From NCBI GenBank assembly GCA_964439135.1, contig CAYTNN010000046.1, positions 1-24,810 on the forward strand: DNA of 24,810 nucleotides. The letters are read 5' to 3'. The stretch comes from JAFGPJ01 sp964439135. GTDB lineage: Bacteria; Planctomycetota; Phycisphaerae; Sedimentisphaerales; Anaerobacaceae. The notes below the pieces were generated by a model, which worked only from the letters and a program-made list of their open reading frames with translations, was not told the DNA's origin and ran no database searches. Position numbers and translations under genes: made by a program. How positions within the stretch are numbered: position 1 is the stretch's first letter; each line of letters starts with the position of its first letter. Of the stretch, positions 7,411-14,997 are shown piece by piece.

Positions 7411-7980
7411 TTAATCTTTTTTGTTTTTTACGGCTTCTCGCATGGCCTTCTCAGCCCTCTCCAACCGTTTGTAGAAAGCGCCTATTGAGCATCCAGCCTT
7501 TTTTGCGGCCTCTTTCGGGCCAAGGCCTTCTACAAATCTCAACCTGATGGCTTGGCGCTCTTTGGGGTGCAATCGGGTTATCGCATCTTCAGTGATTCTC
7601 TCGAACTGCTGATGGATATCATAGCCGGGACGAATGGTATCAATCGAGCGAATAAAAACAGTTTCCGACGAACTTATTTTTCTTTTTCGTCTGTAATACC
7701 TTCGGATTATGTTGCGGGCGATACCCAGGAGGTACGACTTTACTTCTGTGCGGCCGTCATAATGGCCTTTGCCCGCACAAAGTTGAATAAATACTTCCTG
7801 GGCCAGGTCTTCCGTATCTGTAGCAGAGCTAATATAGGAGGCAATATAGGACTCGATCTGCTTATGGTATTTTAGATAAAGGGTAGCCAAAGCTCTTCTG
7901 TCTTGATGACAGACTACCCGTGTTAATATTAGTCTTTCGGCAATATCAGGCGATTTCGAACTCATGAACCGCTGCGCCAC
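7411..7980 (-). CDS. ECF-type RNA polymerase sigma factor
   Basis: The 189-residue protein has sigma region 2 (DTEDLAQEVFIQLCAG, then VKSYLLGIARNIIRRYYRR) and region 4 with a helix-turn-helix (LHPKERQAIRLRFVEGLGPK followed by EAAKKAGCSIGAFYKRLERA). This is the normal size and layout for an ECF sigma factor. The start is likely the GTG at 7980 with GGGAG three bases upstream; the ATG at 7965 is an alternative. No anti-sigma gene is adjacent, so control may be by expression level or by a distant partner. It is the first gene of the minus-strand run containing the pseudopilin and the cysteine-rich protein, which suggests, without proof, that it drives them. Confidence 0.85.
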   Translation of the reverse strand: MAQRFMSSKSPDIAERLILTRVVCHQDRRALATLYLKYHKQIESYIASYISSATDTEDLAQEVFIQLCAGKGHYDGRTEVKSYLLGIARNIIRRYYRRKRKISSSETVFIRSIDTIRPGYDIHQQFERITEDAITRLHPKERQAIRLRFVEGLGPKEAAKKAGCSIGAFYKRLERAEKAMREAVKNKKD

Positions 7981-8253
7981 TTTCTCCCAACTTGAAAATT
8001 TGGATTTTAAGCCCGCTTTTTATGCACACACACCCGCTCTCTCTTACTGTAGCGATTCTGAACCGGGAAATGTTGATAGTCTTTTTGAGAATTTCCAATT
8101 TTTTTTTGTTTTTGTGGCTGGAATATTTTGAAAACGCATCCCTCTTGTTCATGAATGGTGCCGGAAACCGAATTTTCCGCCCACCGATGCGGATATCAAC
8201 GTTGTCCTATTGATGAGCAGTGTTTTGCAGCGGGAGGCTCTCTTTTTTAAGGA
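7981..8253. other. intergenic region between divergent sigma factor and ppdK
   Basis: No gene is supported here. An open minus-strand frame (7946-8152) overlaps the sigma factor start in another phase and has no ribosome binding site. It must contain the sigma factor promoter, but I find no clear -35/-10 pair. Confidence 0.4.
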
Positions 8254-8282
8254 TTGACATGCGTGTGAAAATATCATATATA
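8254..8282 (+). promoter_or_regulatory. sigma-70-type promoter of ppdK
   Basis: A consensus TTGACA (8254-8259) is followed after 17 nt by TATATA (8277-8282), about 45 nt before the ATG. AGGAG (8313-8317) lies 9 nt before the start codon. It is one of the two best promoter matches in the window. Confidence 0.75.
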
Positions 8283-8326
8283 AAGCGTTTTTGAGTCAAC
8301 TTTAATGTTAGTAGGAGAACTATAGA

Positions 8327-11032
8327 ATGTCAGAAAAACGCGTATACTTCTTCGGCGGCGGAAAAGCCGAAGGCAATGCCAAGATGAAAGTGCTGCTGGG
8401 CGGTAAAGGGGCGAATCTCGCTGAGATGACGAGCCTCGGTGTGCCTGTGCCGGCGGGATTTACTATCGCTACGAAGGTCTGTGATGAATATCATAAATCC
8501 AAGGGAAAATGGCCGAAAGGGCTGGCGGCGGAAGTCGACAAGAACCTCGCGAAGCTCGAAAAGGCCATGAACGCCAAGCTCGGCGACCCGAACCAGCCCC
8601 TCTTAGTAAGCGTAAGAAGCGGAGCCGCCGTATCGATGCCCGGAATGATGGACACCATTCTTAATTTGGGGCTGAATGATGACGTGATTGCGGGGATCAT
8701 CAAGAAGACGAAGAATCCCCGGTTTGCGTATGATATTTATCGCCGGTTCATCGATATGTTCGGCGACGTAGTTATGGGCTGCAGCCACGAATACTTCGAA
8801 GAGGTAATTCACGCCGCGAAGGAAAAGGCCGGCGTCCAGCTCGACAACAAACTCAGCGCCAATCAGCTAAAAGACGTCGTCGACAAATATAAAGCCGTCT
8901 ACAAAAAGCACGTCGGCGAACTCTTCCCGCAGGACGGCAAGCTCCAGCTCACTCACGCCATCAACGCCGTCTTCGGCTCGTGGAATATCGCCCGCGCGGT
9001 CAAATATCGCCAGCTCAACAACATCACCGGCCTGCTCGGAACCGCCGTCAACGTCCAGGCGATGGTCTTTGGCAACATGGGCTCCGACTGCGGCACCGGC
9101 GTCTGCTTCACCCGCAACCCCAGCACCGGCAAGAAAGAGTTCTACGGCGAGTTCCTGATGAACGCCCAGGGCGAGGATGTCGTCGCCGGCATCCGGACAC
9201 CAATTCCGCTGATAAAATTAAAAAGGGTAATGCCCAAGGCTTACAAGCAGCTCACCGCCCTGATGACCCGCTTGGAGAAGCACTACAAAGACATGCAGGA
9301 CATGGAATTCACCATCCAGAATAAGGTGCTCTACATCCTCCAGACCCGAACCGGCAAGCGTACCGCCGAAGCAGCCGTCAAGAACGCCGTGGACATGGTC
9401 GCCGAAAGACTCATTACCAGGAAGGACGCCGTCACCCGCGTCACGCCCGAGCAGTTGGATCGCCTGCTGCATCCGCACTTCGACCCGAAAGCCAGGCGTA
9501 CTGTAATCGCCAAGGGCCTTCCGGCCTCGCCCGGCGCCGCCGTCGGCCAGGTAGTATTCACCGCCGAAACCGCCGAAGCATGGAACGCCAAGGGCAAGAA
9601 GGTCATCCTCGTCCGGATAGAAACCAGCCCCGAAGACATCGGCGGCATGGACGCGGCGGTCGGTATTTTGACTGCCCGCGGCGGCATGACAAGCCACGCG
9701 GCCGTCGTCGCACGCGGCATGGGCAAATGCTGTATTGCAGGTGTCGGCGCACTGAATATCAACTATGCAACGAAGAAATTCACCCTCGGCAAGCTGACCG
9801 TCAAGGAAGGCGACTGGATGAGTCTCGACGGCTCCTCAGGCGAAGTAATGACGGGGCAATTAGCTACCGTCGAGCCGACCTTGAGCGGCGACTTCGGCAA
9901 GTTCCTGAACATTTGCGACAGCGTCCGCAAGCTGGGCGTCCGCACCAACGCCGACACGCCGGAAGATTCCAAGCGTGCCAGAGACTTCGGTGCCGAAGGC
10001 ATCGGCCTTACAAGGACCGAGCACATGTTCTTCGAAGGCGACAGAATATGGCCCGTCCGGCAGATGATTCTCGCCGCCGACGATTACGCCATCATGCTCG
10101 CAAAGGTCGAAGCAGCTCCAACCGCTAAAGAGAAAAAGGCAATCGAAAAGGAATACGCAACCGCCAGAAAGCAGTTCGAAGGCGCATTGAAGACGCTACT
10201 GCCATATCAGCGAACCGATTTCGAAGGCATCTTCAAGGCCATGGCCGGACTGCCGGTTACGATTCGTCTGCTCGATCCGCCGCTGCATGAGTTCCTGCCG
10301 CAGGATACCAAGAGCCAGGCGGAGATGGCAAAGAGACTCAAAGTCAAACCCGCCGTCGTCAAGGCAAAGGTCGAACAACTGCACGAGTTCAACCCGATGC
10401 TCGGCCACCGCGGATGCCGTTTGTCGATTACATATCCAGCAATTGCCAGGATGCAGGCAAGAGCCATTATCGAGGCGGCGCTGAACGTCAAGAAGTCCGG
10501 CAAGGTAGTCCTGCCCGAAATCATGGTCCCACTCGTCGGCGCAGTCAAGGAGCTTAAGCTGGTCAAAGACGAAATCGTGGACGAGATCAAGCAGGTCTTC
10601 AAAGAGAAGAAAGCCAAAATCAAGTATATGATCGGCACAATGATCGAGGTCCCGAGGGCGGCCCTGACGGCCGACGAAATCGCCACCGAGGCCGAGTTCT
10701 TCAGCTTCGGCACAAACGACCTGACGCAGATGACGATGGGCTTCTCGCGAGACGATGCGGGCACGTTCCTCGGCGAATACGTCAATAAGGGCATTTACGC
10801 CGCAGACCCGTTCCAGCAGCTCGACCAGACAGGCGTCGGCAAGCTCGTCGAAATGGGCACAAAGCTCGGCAGAAAGACCAAAAAGAAACTGAAGGTCGGC
10901 ATCTGCGGCGAGCACGGCGGCGAGCCCAGCAGTATCGACTTCTGCCACCGTGTCGGCATGAACTACGTCTCATGCTCGCCGTTCAGAGTCCCGATAGCAA
11001 GACTCGCCGCGGCTCAGGCAGCAGTAAAGTAA
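8327..11032 (+). CDS. ppdK: pyruvate, phosphate dikinase
   Basis: The enzyme interconverts pyruvate + ATP + Pi and phosphoenolpyruvate + AMP + PPi in the cytoplasm, serving reversible glycolysis/gluconeogenesis. The 901-residue product has the full architecture: N-terminal nucleotide-binding part (LLGGKGANLAEM and PVPAGFTI), the central phosphohistidine domain with GGMTSHAAVVARGMGKCC (His457), and the C-terminal TIM barrel with GLTRTEHMF, GTNDLTQMTMG and GICGEHGG (Cys860 as the acid/base cysteine). The length is slightly above the usual ~870-890. It is a single-gene unit with its own promoter. The body is GC-rich with strong codon bias, consistent with high expression, and differs from the AT-rich genes that follow. 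Confidence 0.97.
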   Translation: MSEKRVYFFGGGKAEGNAKMKVLLGGKGANLAEMTSLGVPVPAGFTIATKVCDEYHKSKGKWPKGLAAEVDKNLAKLEKAMNAKLGDPNQPLLVSVRSGAAVSMPGMMDTILNLGLNDDVIAGIIKKTKNPRFAYDIYRRFIDMFGDVVMGCSHEYFEEVIHAAKEKAGVQLDNKLSANQLKDVVDKYKAVYKKHVGELFPQDGKLQLTHAINAVFGSWNIARAVKYRQLNNITGLLGTAVNVQAMVFGNMGSDCGTGVCFTRNPSTGKKEFYGEFLMNAQGEDVVAGIRTPIPLIKLKRVMPKAYKQLTALMTRLEKHYKDMQDMEFTIQNKVLYILQTRTGKRTAEAAVKNAVDMVAERLITRKDAVTRVTPEQLDRLLHPHFDPKARRTVIAKGLPASPGAAVGQVVFTAETAEAWNAKGKKVILVRIETSPEDIGGMDAAVGILTARGGMTSHAAVVARGMGKCCIAGVGALNINYATKKFTLGKLTVKEGDWMSLDGSSGEVMTGQLATVEPTLSGDFGKFLNICDSVRKLGVRTNADTPEDSKRARDFGAEGIGLTRTEHMFFEGDRIWPVRQMILAADDYAIMLAKVEAAPTAKEKKAIEKEYATARKQFEGALKTLLPYQRTDFEGIFKAMAGLPVTIRLLDPPLHEFLPQDTKSQAEMAKRLKVKPAVVKAKVEQLHEFNPMLGHRGCRLSITYPAIARMQARAIIEAALNVKKSGKVVLPEIMVPLVGAVKELKLVKDEIVDEIKQVFKEKKAKIKYMIGTMIEVPRAALTADEIATEAEFFSFGTNDLTQMTMGFSRDDAGTFLGEYVNKGIYAADPFQQLDQTGVGKLVEMGTKLGRKTKKKLKVGICGEHGGEPSSIDFCHRVGMNYVSCSPFRVPIARLAAAQAAVK

Positions 11033-11033
11033 A

Positions 11034-11069
11034 TGATTATTGATTATTGATGATTGATTAATGATTATT
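11034..11069. repeat. short imperfect tandem TGATTAT-type repeat
   Basis: Directly after the ppdK stop the sequence repeats TGATTAT/TGATTGAT units several times, giving stops in many frames. Related TTGATTATTGA copies recur at ~11095. It is a simple AT-rich repeat of unknown role. Confidence 0.6.
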
Positions 11070-11094
11070 TGCGAACGGCTATTGACGAATTTGC

Positions 11095-11123
11095 TTGATT
11101 ATTGACGTTAAATAGCATATAAT
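11095..11123 (+). promoter_or_regulatory. promoter for a candidate small RNA
   Basis: TTGATT (11095-11100) and a consensus TATAAT (11118-11123) are separated by 17 nt. Initiation near 11130 would start just before a structured segment that ends in a terminator. Confidence 0.5.
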
Positions 11124-11129
11124 ATGATT

Positions 11130-11227
11130 ATTAACTGTTGGGAGAGCCGCCGAAGTGCGATAAGCGCAAGGCGGACAGCGGTTAACCGGAAAAAGGCCTG
11201 GTAGGCATCGCCCGCCAGGCCATTTTT
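11130..11227 (+). ncRNA. candidate structured small RNA of about 97 nt
   Basis: Between the promoter at 11095-11123 and a terminator the sequence folds into discrete elements. Hairpin 1 is CCGCC (11147-11151)/GGCGG (11170-11174) with an inner GTGC/GCGC helix (11155-11158/11164-11167) around GATAA. Hairpin 2 is the palindrome CGGTTAACCG (11179-11188). The terminator is GGCCTGG/CCAGGCC. It has no ORF. The conserved core of the SRP RNA (GGAAGGAAGCAGC) is absent, and I do not recognise it as 6S RNA or a common riboswitch. It could be a free small RNA or an attenuator leader for the DarT gene that begins 119 nt later. Confidence 0.45.
11195..11226 (+). terminator. rho-independent terminator of the small RNA
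   Basis: GGCCTGG (11195-11201) pairs with CCAGGCC (11215-11221), extended by a T-G wobble, with an 11-12 nt loop, followed by ATTTTTA. The preceding AAAAA suits bidirectional use. It also isolates ppdK from the DarTG genes. Confidence 0.7.
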
Positions 11228-11279
11228 ACAGTCCAATCGCCAGGTCGGCAATTGTTTCATAGAGGAATTTTGAATTTTA

Positions 11280-11307
11280 TTGATTTTTCATTATTTCTGT
11301 GTATTTT
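11280..11307 (+). promoter_or_regulatory. possible promoter of darTG
   Basis: TTGATT (11280-11285) followed after 16 nt by TATTTT (11302-11307), about 40 nt upstream of the darT start. The match is moderate in an AT-rich background. Confidence 0.35.
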
Positions 11308-11345
11308 GCAGCTTAAGGTGTGAAGCAGTTTAAGGAAAAACGATA

Positions 11346-11942
11346 ATGGACCGTTCCGATGTGAAAGAATTGTACTTTATTTCCCTTATTTCCAATGTTC
11401 AATCTATTATTGAACATGGGATATTGTCTCATAATAAGTCAGTTAAACTACCTCATGATGATTCTATCGCCATGCAAGAAATGCAGGAGAAGCGTAAGAT
11501 CAAGAAAATTCATGGAACGAACAAGAAACTGCACGATTTTGCTAATCTCTATTTCGATGCTCATAATCCAATGCTAAGCAGACGCAGAGATCAAAATACC
11601 AAAATCAGCGTGCTTCGTATAAATGCAGAAGTTATAGATTTACCTAATGTTATAATCGCCGACCAAAACGCTTCGAGCGATTATGTTCGCTTTTATCCAG
11701 TTTCAAAGGGTTTAGCGGCAATCGATAAAGATAGACTTTTCGCACAATATTGGACACATCGAGACAATCAATATGAGGAGTGGGCACACAAGTCCGTGAA
11801 GTGTGCGGAAGTTCTCGTGCCGGACAAAGTAGAACCTCAATACATATTGGATGCCTACGTAGCAAATCAGACAGCCCTCGATGCTTTTAAGAAACTCAGG
11901 ATGGGATTGACCGTATGTATTAAAAGTGATATATTCTTCTAA
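11346..11942 (+). CDS. darT: DarT family (DUF4433) DNA ADP-ribosyltransferase toxin
   Basis: DarT toxins transfer ADP-ribose from NAD+ to thymidine bases in single-stranded DNA and act in anti-phage abortive defence. The 198-residue product matches the family along its length: N-terminal ELYFISLISNVQSIIEHGIL, then LHDFANLYFDAHNPML, then VIIADQNASSDYVRFYPV, and the C-terminal KCAEVLVPDKVEPQYIL. Glu155 in that last motif fits the catalytic glutamate of the ARTT loop. AAGGAA lies ~8 nt before the ATG. The gene is AT-rich compared with ppdK, consistent with acquisition. The antitoxin gene follows after 9 nt. A cognate pair is strongly supported by this arrangement. Confidence 0.85.
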   Translation: MDRSDVKELYFISLISNVQSIIEHGILSHNKSVKLPHDDSIAMQEMQEKRKIKKIHGTNKKLHDFANLYFDAHNPMLSRRRDQNTKISVLRINAEVIDLPNVIIADQNASSDYVRFYPVSKGLAAIDKDRLFAQYWTHRDNQYEEWAHKSVKCAEVLVPDKVEPQYILDAYVANQTALDAFKKLRMGLTVCIKSDIFF

Positions 11943-11951
11943 GAGACCGAC

Positions 11952-13082
11952 ATGAAGATTATAGTGGGCGATATATTGAAATCCAAGGCACAAACCCTTG
12001 TCAACACCATAAACTGTGTTGGGATAATGGGTAAGGGGATAGCTCTGGAGTTCAAGAATCGATTCCCTGAAATGTTCAAGGATTATGTGCAGCGATGTGA
12101 ATGTCATGAAGTACACATCGGACAGCCCTATATCTATAAAAGCCTATTCGGCCAGCAAATTTTGAACTTCCCAACCAAAGAGCACTGGAAATCCGTTTCA
12201 AAAGTGAGTGACATTAAGAAGGGTTTGGATTATCTCTTAGCGCATTATAAGCGTTGGGGTATTACTTCTATTGCTATGCCTCCTCTTGGGTGCGGGAACG
12301 GTCAATTGGAGTGGAAAGTCGTTGGGCCCTTGATCTATGAGCGTGTTAAAAAAATGGATATACCTGTGGAGATGTACGCCCCATATGGCACAAATCCTGC
12401 TGAACTGTCAGAGTCATTTCTGCAAAATCCAGGGAAAACAGTTAAAGCGAATCATAATGGCTTCCGAAATGACCGGCTCGCATTCAATCCTGCCTGGGTA
12501 GGTCTTGTCGAGATTTTGCACCGGATTGAAAAACAACCTTACCATCGGCCCATCGGTAGGACAATTTTTCAAAAGATCGCCTATGTAGCTACGGAACAAG
12601 GATTGCCAACGGGATTTAGGCACCAAAGATCGAGCTACGGACCATTTTCTAAAGAACTTAAGCTAGCCGAGTCTAAGCTGATAAACAGCAACCTATTGCA
12701 GGAAGAACGTTTGGGCCGAATGTTCGAAGTTAAGGTAGGCCCGGCTTACGAAGTATATCGGAAACGTTATGACTCTTTGCTGGAAAAATACATTCACATA
12801 ATTGAAAAGACCACAGACTTGTTTATGAGAGTGGACACAATGCAGGCGGAAACACTCGCCACAGTAATATTTACAGCAATTGCACTCAAGCAAAAAAACG
12901 ATTCACCAGTCTCGGAAATGGATGTCCTTGAAGCAGTGATGAAATGGAAACAGCGAAGGAAACCGCAATTAGACAAAACCATAGTCGCATCGACTATCCG
13001 CAATCTTGGTATGCTGCAATGGCTCGATGTGCAACCTGACGACAGATTACCTGTGTCTGAAGAAAGTGAGATATACGTTTGA
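11952..13082 (+). CDS. darG: DarG-type macro-domain antitoxin
   Basis: DarG removes ADP-ribose from DNA with its macro domain and can also bind the toxin. Residues 1-~155 form the macro domain: VNTINCVGIMGKGIALEFK near the N-terminus, NFPTKEHW with Lys76 in the position of the family's catalytic lysine, and MPPLGCGNGQLEW. The remaining ~200 residues resemble the C-terminal region of DarG proteins, with IFQKIAYVATEQGLPTGF and a YGPFS motif. The total of 376 residues fits two-domain DarG. It lies 9 nt after darT, so the pair is one operon. No terminator is obvious after it. Confidence 0.85.
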   Translation: MKIIVGDILKSKAQTLVNTINCVGIMGKGIALEFKNRFPEMFKDYVQRCECHEVHIGQPYIYKSLFGQQILNFPTKEHWKSVSKVSDIKKGLDYLLAHYKRWGITSIAMPPLGCGNGQLEWKVVGPLIYERVKKMDIPVEMYAPYGTNPAELSESFLQNPGKTVKANHNGFRNDRLAFNPAWVGLVEILHRIEKQPYHRPIGRTIFQKIAYVATEQGLPTGFRHQRSSYGPFSKELKLAESKLINSNLLQEERLGRMFEVKVGPAYEVYRKRYDSLLEKYIHIIEKTTDLFMRVDTMQAETLATVIFTAIALKQKNDSPVSEMDVLEAVMKWKQRRKPQLDKTIVASTIRNLGMLQWLDVQPDDRLPVSEESEIYV

Positions 13083-13423
13083 GAATATTTTACGCTACGT
13101 AATATGTAATGTAATACCACACCATTGGGGTAGAGGAAGTCGCTGTAAAAACTCATCGCAGGGAGAGAATTTAAGGAGTAAGGCAAGAATTAAACATGCA
13201 TAGCATCTTTTCTCTGCCTGTTGGGTATATTGTGACATGCGTTTTATTTCTAACCTGATTACTCAACGGATTTTACCTTGAGCGAAATCAACGGGAAAGA
13301 AGAAATTCTTTAGCAACGTTTACAGATTCGTTGTATTATAGTCCGGTGTGGGCAAGAAAAAACAGGTGACTTCGGGCCTGTCGAAAGGAATTGATAGATA
13401 TTTACTTTTGGAGAATTGGTATT
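13083..13423 (+). other. intergenic region between darG and the YhcH-like gene
   Basis: No gene is supported. An AAGGAG site near 13173 is followed by an ATG that meets a stop after two codons. A possible promoter for the next gene is TTAGCA and TATTAT (about 13311-13340) with 18-nt spacing. ACAGG/CCTGT forms a small hairpin near 13362-13382. Confidence 0.4.
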
Positions 13424-13993
13424 ATGGATAAAGGGATTATTTGTCGCCGTGTTGTAGTTGGGCTTGCTGTTTGCGTTTTGATTTTCGCTATCACATCCTG
13501 TTCGAGTCAGAAGGAGGCCAAGGTACAAATGGAAAGAGACCAGATTATCATCAATAAGCTTCAACATGCCGAACGCTATTTCAACATGCACCCGGCGTTC
13601 GAAAAGGCGTTTGCGTTTCTGCGGCAGGATGGATTGGCCGAGTTGCCGGCCGACCGTTATGAAATCGACGGCGACCGTTTGTTCTGCATGATCAGCAAAG
13701 GCCCCGGCCGGAGCCGCTCCGAAGCGAAACTGGAAGCGCACCGCAAATACATAGATATTCAATATGTCATCGTCGGGACGGACGAGATGGGCTTCAAGCC
13801 AACCGCCGGCTGTAAGGTGATAGATACAGAGTATGACGCGGATAAGGACATTATGTTTTTTAAAGACCAGCCGGATAGCTGGACACCGGTGCCGGCCGGC
13901 TCGTTCGTTATCTTCTTCCCAAAGGATGCCCACGCCCCGCTCGTAAGCAGCGGAGAAATCCACAAAGTCGTTTTGAAGATTGCCGTCGAATAA
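13424..13993 (+). CDS. YhcH/YjgK/YiaL family protein with lipoprotein signal
   Basis: From the ATG at 13424 (GGAG 10 nt upstream) the product is 189 residues. It begins with a lipoprotein signal, VCVLIFAITSC, with Cys26 as the lipid-modified residue (lipobox ITSC). The rest matches the YhcH/YiaL (DUF386) cupin-like family, including EAHRKYIDIQYVIVG and AGSFVIFFPKDAHAPLV, whose His/Glu/Asp/Gln residues bind metal in characterised members. Those members are usually cytoplasmic proteins linked to sialic acid or other sugar catabolism; export as a lipoprotein is unusual and suggests an envelope role on extracellular sugars. A TTG at 13391 would add 11 residues ahead of the signal and is unlikely. 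It converges with the HNH gene across a shared hairpin. Confidence 0.75.
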   Translation: MDKGIICRRVVVGLAVCVLIFAITSCSSQKEAKVQMERDQIIINKLQHAERYFNMHPAFEKAFAFLRQDGLAELPADRYEIDGDRLFCMISKGPGRSRSEAKLEAHRKYIDIQYVIVGTDEMGFKPTAGCKVIDTEYDADKDIMFFKDQPDSWTPVPAGSFVIFFPKDAHAPLVSSGEIHKVVLKIAVE

Positions 13994-14006
13994 AAGGCAA
14001 AAGGCA

Positions 14007-14026
14007 CCCGGCAATGAATTGCCGGG
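14007..14026. terminator. shared hairpin between convergent genes
   Basis: CCCGGCAA (14007-14014) and TTGCCGGG (14019-14026) form a perfect 8-bp stem with a TGAA loop. It lies exactly between the stops of the YhcH-like gene (13993) and the HNH gene (14027). On the minus strand it is followed by spaced T runs, so it can serve both genes. Confidence 0.6.
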
Positions 14027-14677
14027 CTAAATATGGGGGAAATTCGGCTGGGCAAATTCTCCGTGATATTTTCGAGCGGCTTTGTCATAAGCTTTGGCGG
14101 CTTCAATTTCATTGCCGAAATAGCCGAGGTGGTGGGTTTTGTGATCGCAGGTTATCTGGGCGGCCCATTTCTTACATTTTTTGTGCCAGTGGACGCCTTT
14201 GTATTTGGAGCTTTTATGCCGAGTGGCGCGGAGGTTCCGGCAATTTTCGGCGAAAGTGCAGATGCGCAGGTTTTCCTTGCGATTGTTCAGGCCGTTATGG
14301 TCGATATGGTCCACGACCAGATGGTCCGGAGCGTTCATTATCTGGCGGTGCATTTTGATGCTCCTGCCGCCGGCTTTTCGCACGGCGTAGAAATTCCCGC
14401 CCGTACCCTCGGCGAACCATGTATATTTGCTCAGCCATAAGTAATCTTCGGCATCGACGACAGTGAACAGGCCGCGAGTCAGAGGAATGAGACGCGGCTT
14501 TTCATTCCGCGGATTGGCGAAGCATGATGGATAGAAATTTTCGCATTTCTGCTGCAGCGGGCGGATGGTCCACCTGCCTACGGAACCTTGTTTCTGCCGG
14601 CAGATCAGGACCGCTCTGCCTGCACCGGTGGCATACGTTGAAAAACAACAATTATCACATCTTTTTTCGTGAGCCAT
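14027..14677 (-). CDS. HNH endonuclease with AP2 DNA-binding domain
   Basis: The 216-residue product has three parts. The N-terminus carries Cys7-x2-Cys10, Cys26 and Cys45, a likely zinc site. The middle is an HNH domain: MHRQIMNA (His110), VVDHIDHNGLNNRKENLR (Asp123-His124, Asn136). The C-terminus is an AP2 domain (~156-212): SSKYKGVHWHKKCKKWAAQI followed by HLGYFGNEIEAAKAYDKAA. This HNH-AP2 arrangement is that of homing-endonuclease-like mobile genes found free-standing in phages and bacteria. There is no intron or intein around it here. A G-rich stretch ending GGGGGAT lies 6 nt before the ATG. All expected catalytic residues appear present, so it may be active. Confidence 0.85.
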   Translation of the reverse strand: MAHEKRCDNCCFSTYATGAGRAVLICRQKQGSVGRWTIRPLQQKCENFYPSCFANPRNEKPRLIPLTRGLFTVVDAEDYLWLSKYTWFAEGTGGNFYAVRKAGGRSIKMHRQIMNAPDHLVVDHIDHNGLNNRKENLRICTFAENCRNLRATRHKSSKYKGVHWHKKCKKWAAQITCDHKTHHLGYFGNEIEAAKAYDKAARKYHGEFAQPNFPHI

Positions 14678-14854
14678 GAGTTATCCCCCCCGTGGCAAGC
14701 TGAATTGTGTTAAATATATGGGGTAAATGTGTATTATTAAAGCTAAAACCCCATTTTAGGCGGTATTGTACCATAATTAGCCGGATTTTTCAAGAGAATT
14801 TTCCTGCAAGCTGTAAGACTCAAAGGCCTTTTGCACGATTTTTAGCGATGGGCA

Positions 14855-14883
14855 TTGACATAAATTAGCCGGCCTGATAAAAT
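14855..14883 (+). promoter_or_regulatory. sigma-70 promoter for tRNA-His
   Basis: TTGACA (14855-14860), 17-nt spacer, TAAAAT (14878-14883). Initiation near 14890 would place the tRNA about 20 nt downstream of the start. Confidence 0.7.
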
Positions 14884-14910
14884 TCAGTTTTTAGTTGGAG
14901 CAAGATTTGT

Positions 14911-14985
14911 GGTGAGAGTAGCTCAGCTGGTTAGAGCACCGGATTGTGGATCCGGGGGTCGCGGGTTCGAATCCCGTCTTTCACC
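14911..14985 (+). tRNA. tRNA-His (anticodon GTG)
   Basis: A full cloverleaf is visible: acceptor GTGAGAG/CTTTCAC, D arm GCTCAGCTGGTTAGAGC, anticodon stem CCGGA/TCCGG with loop TTGTGGA (anticodon GTG), and T arm GCGGG-TTCGAAT-CCCGT. G at 14911 gives the extra G-1 opposite the discriminator C at 14985, the hallmark of tRNA-His. CCA is not encoded; CCT follows. Confidence 0.95.
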
Positions 14986-14997
14986 CTTCTGGAGAAC

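Noticed and set aside
7940..8000. tRNA-like sequence on the minus strand (GGGAG...GGTTC...GTTCGAAATC)
   Set aside because: The pieces resemble tRNA arms but no acceptor or anticodon stem can be paired, and the stretch encodes the sigma factor N-terminus.
10196..10948. 250-codon minus-strand ORF inside ppdK
   Set aside because: Antisense shadow of ppdK; strong codon bias keeps the opposite strand open.
11130..11227. Identity of the small RNA as SRP RNA or a c-di-GMP riboswitch
   Set aside because: The SRP core motif is absent, and only a short stretch (CTGGTAGGCA) recalls the c-di-GMP-I consensus without the other conserved elements.
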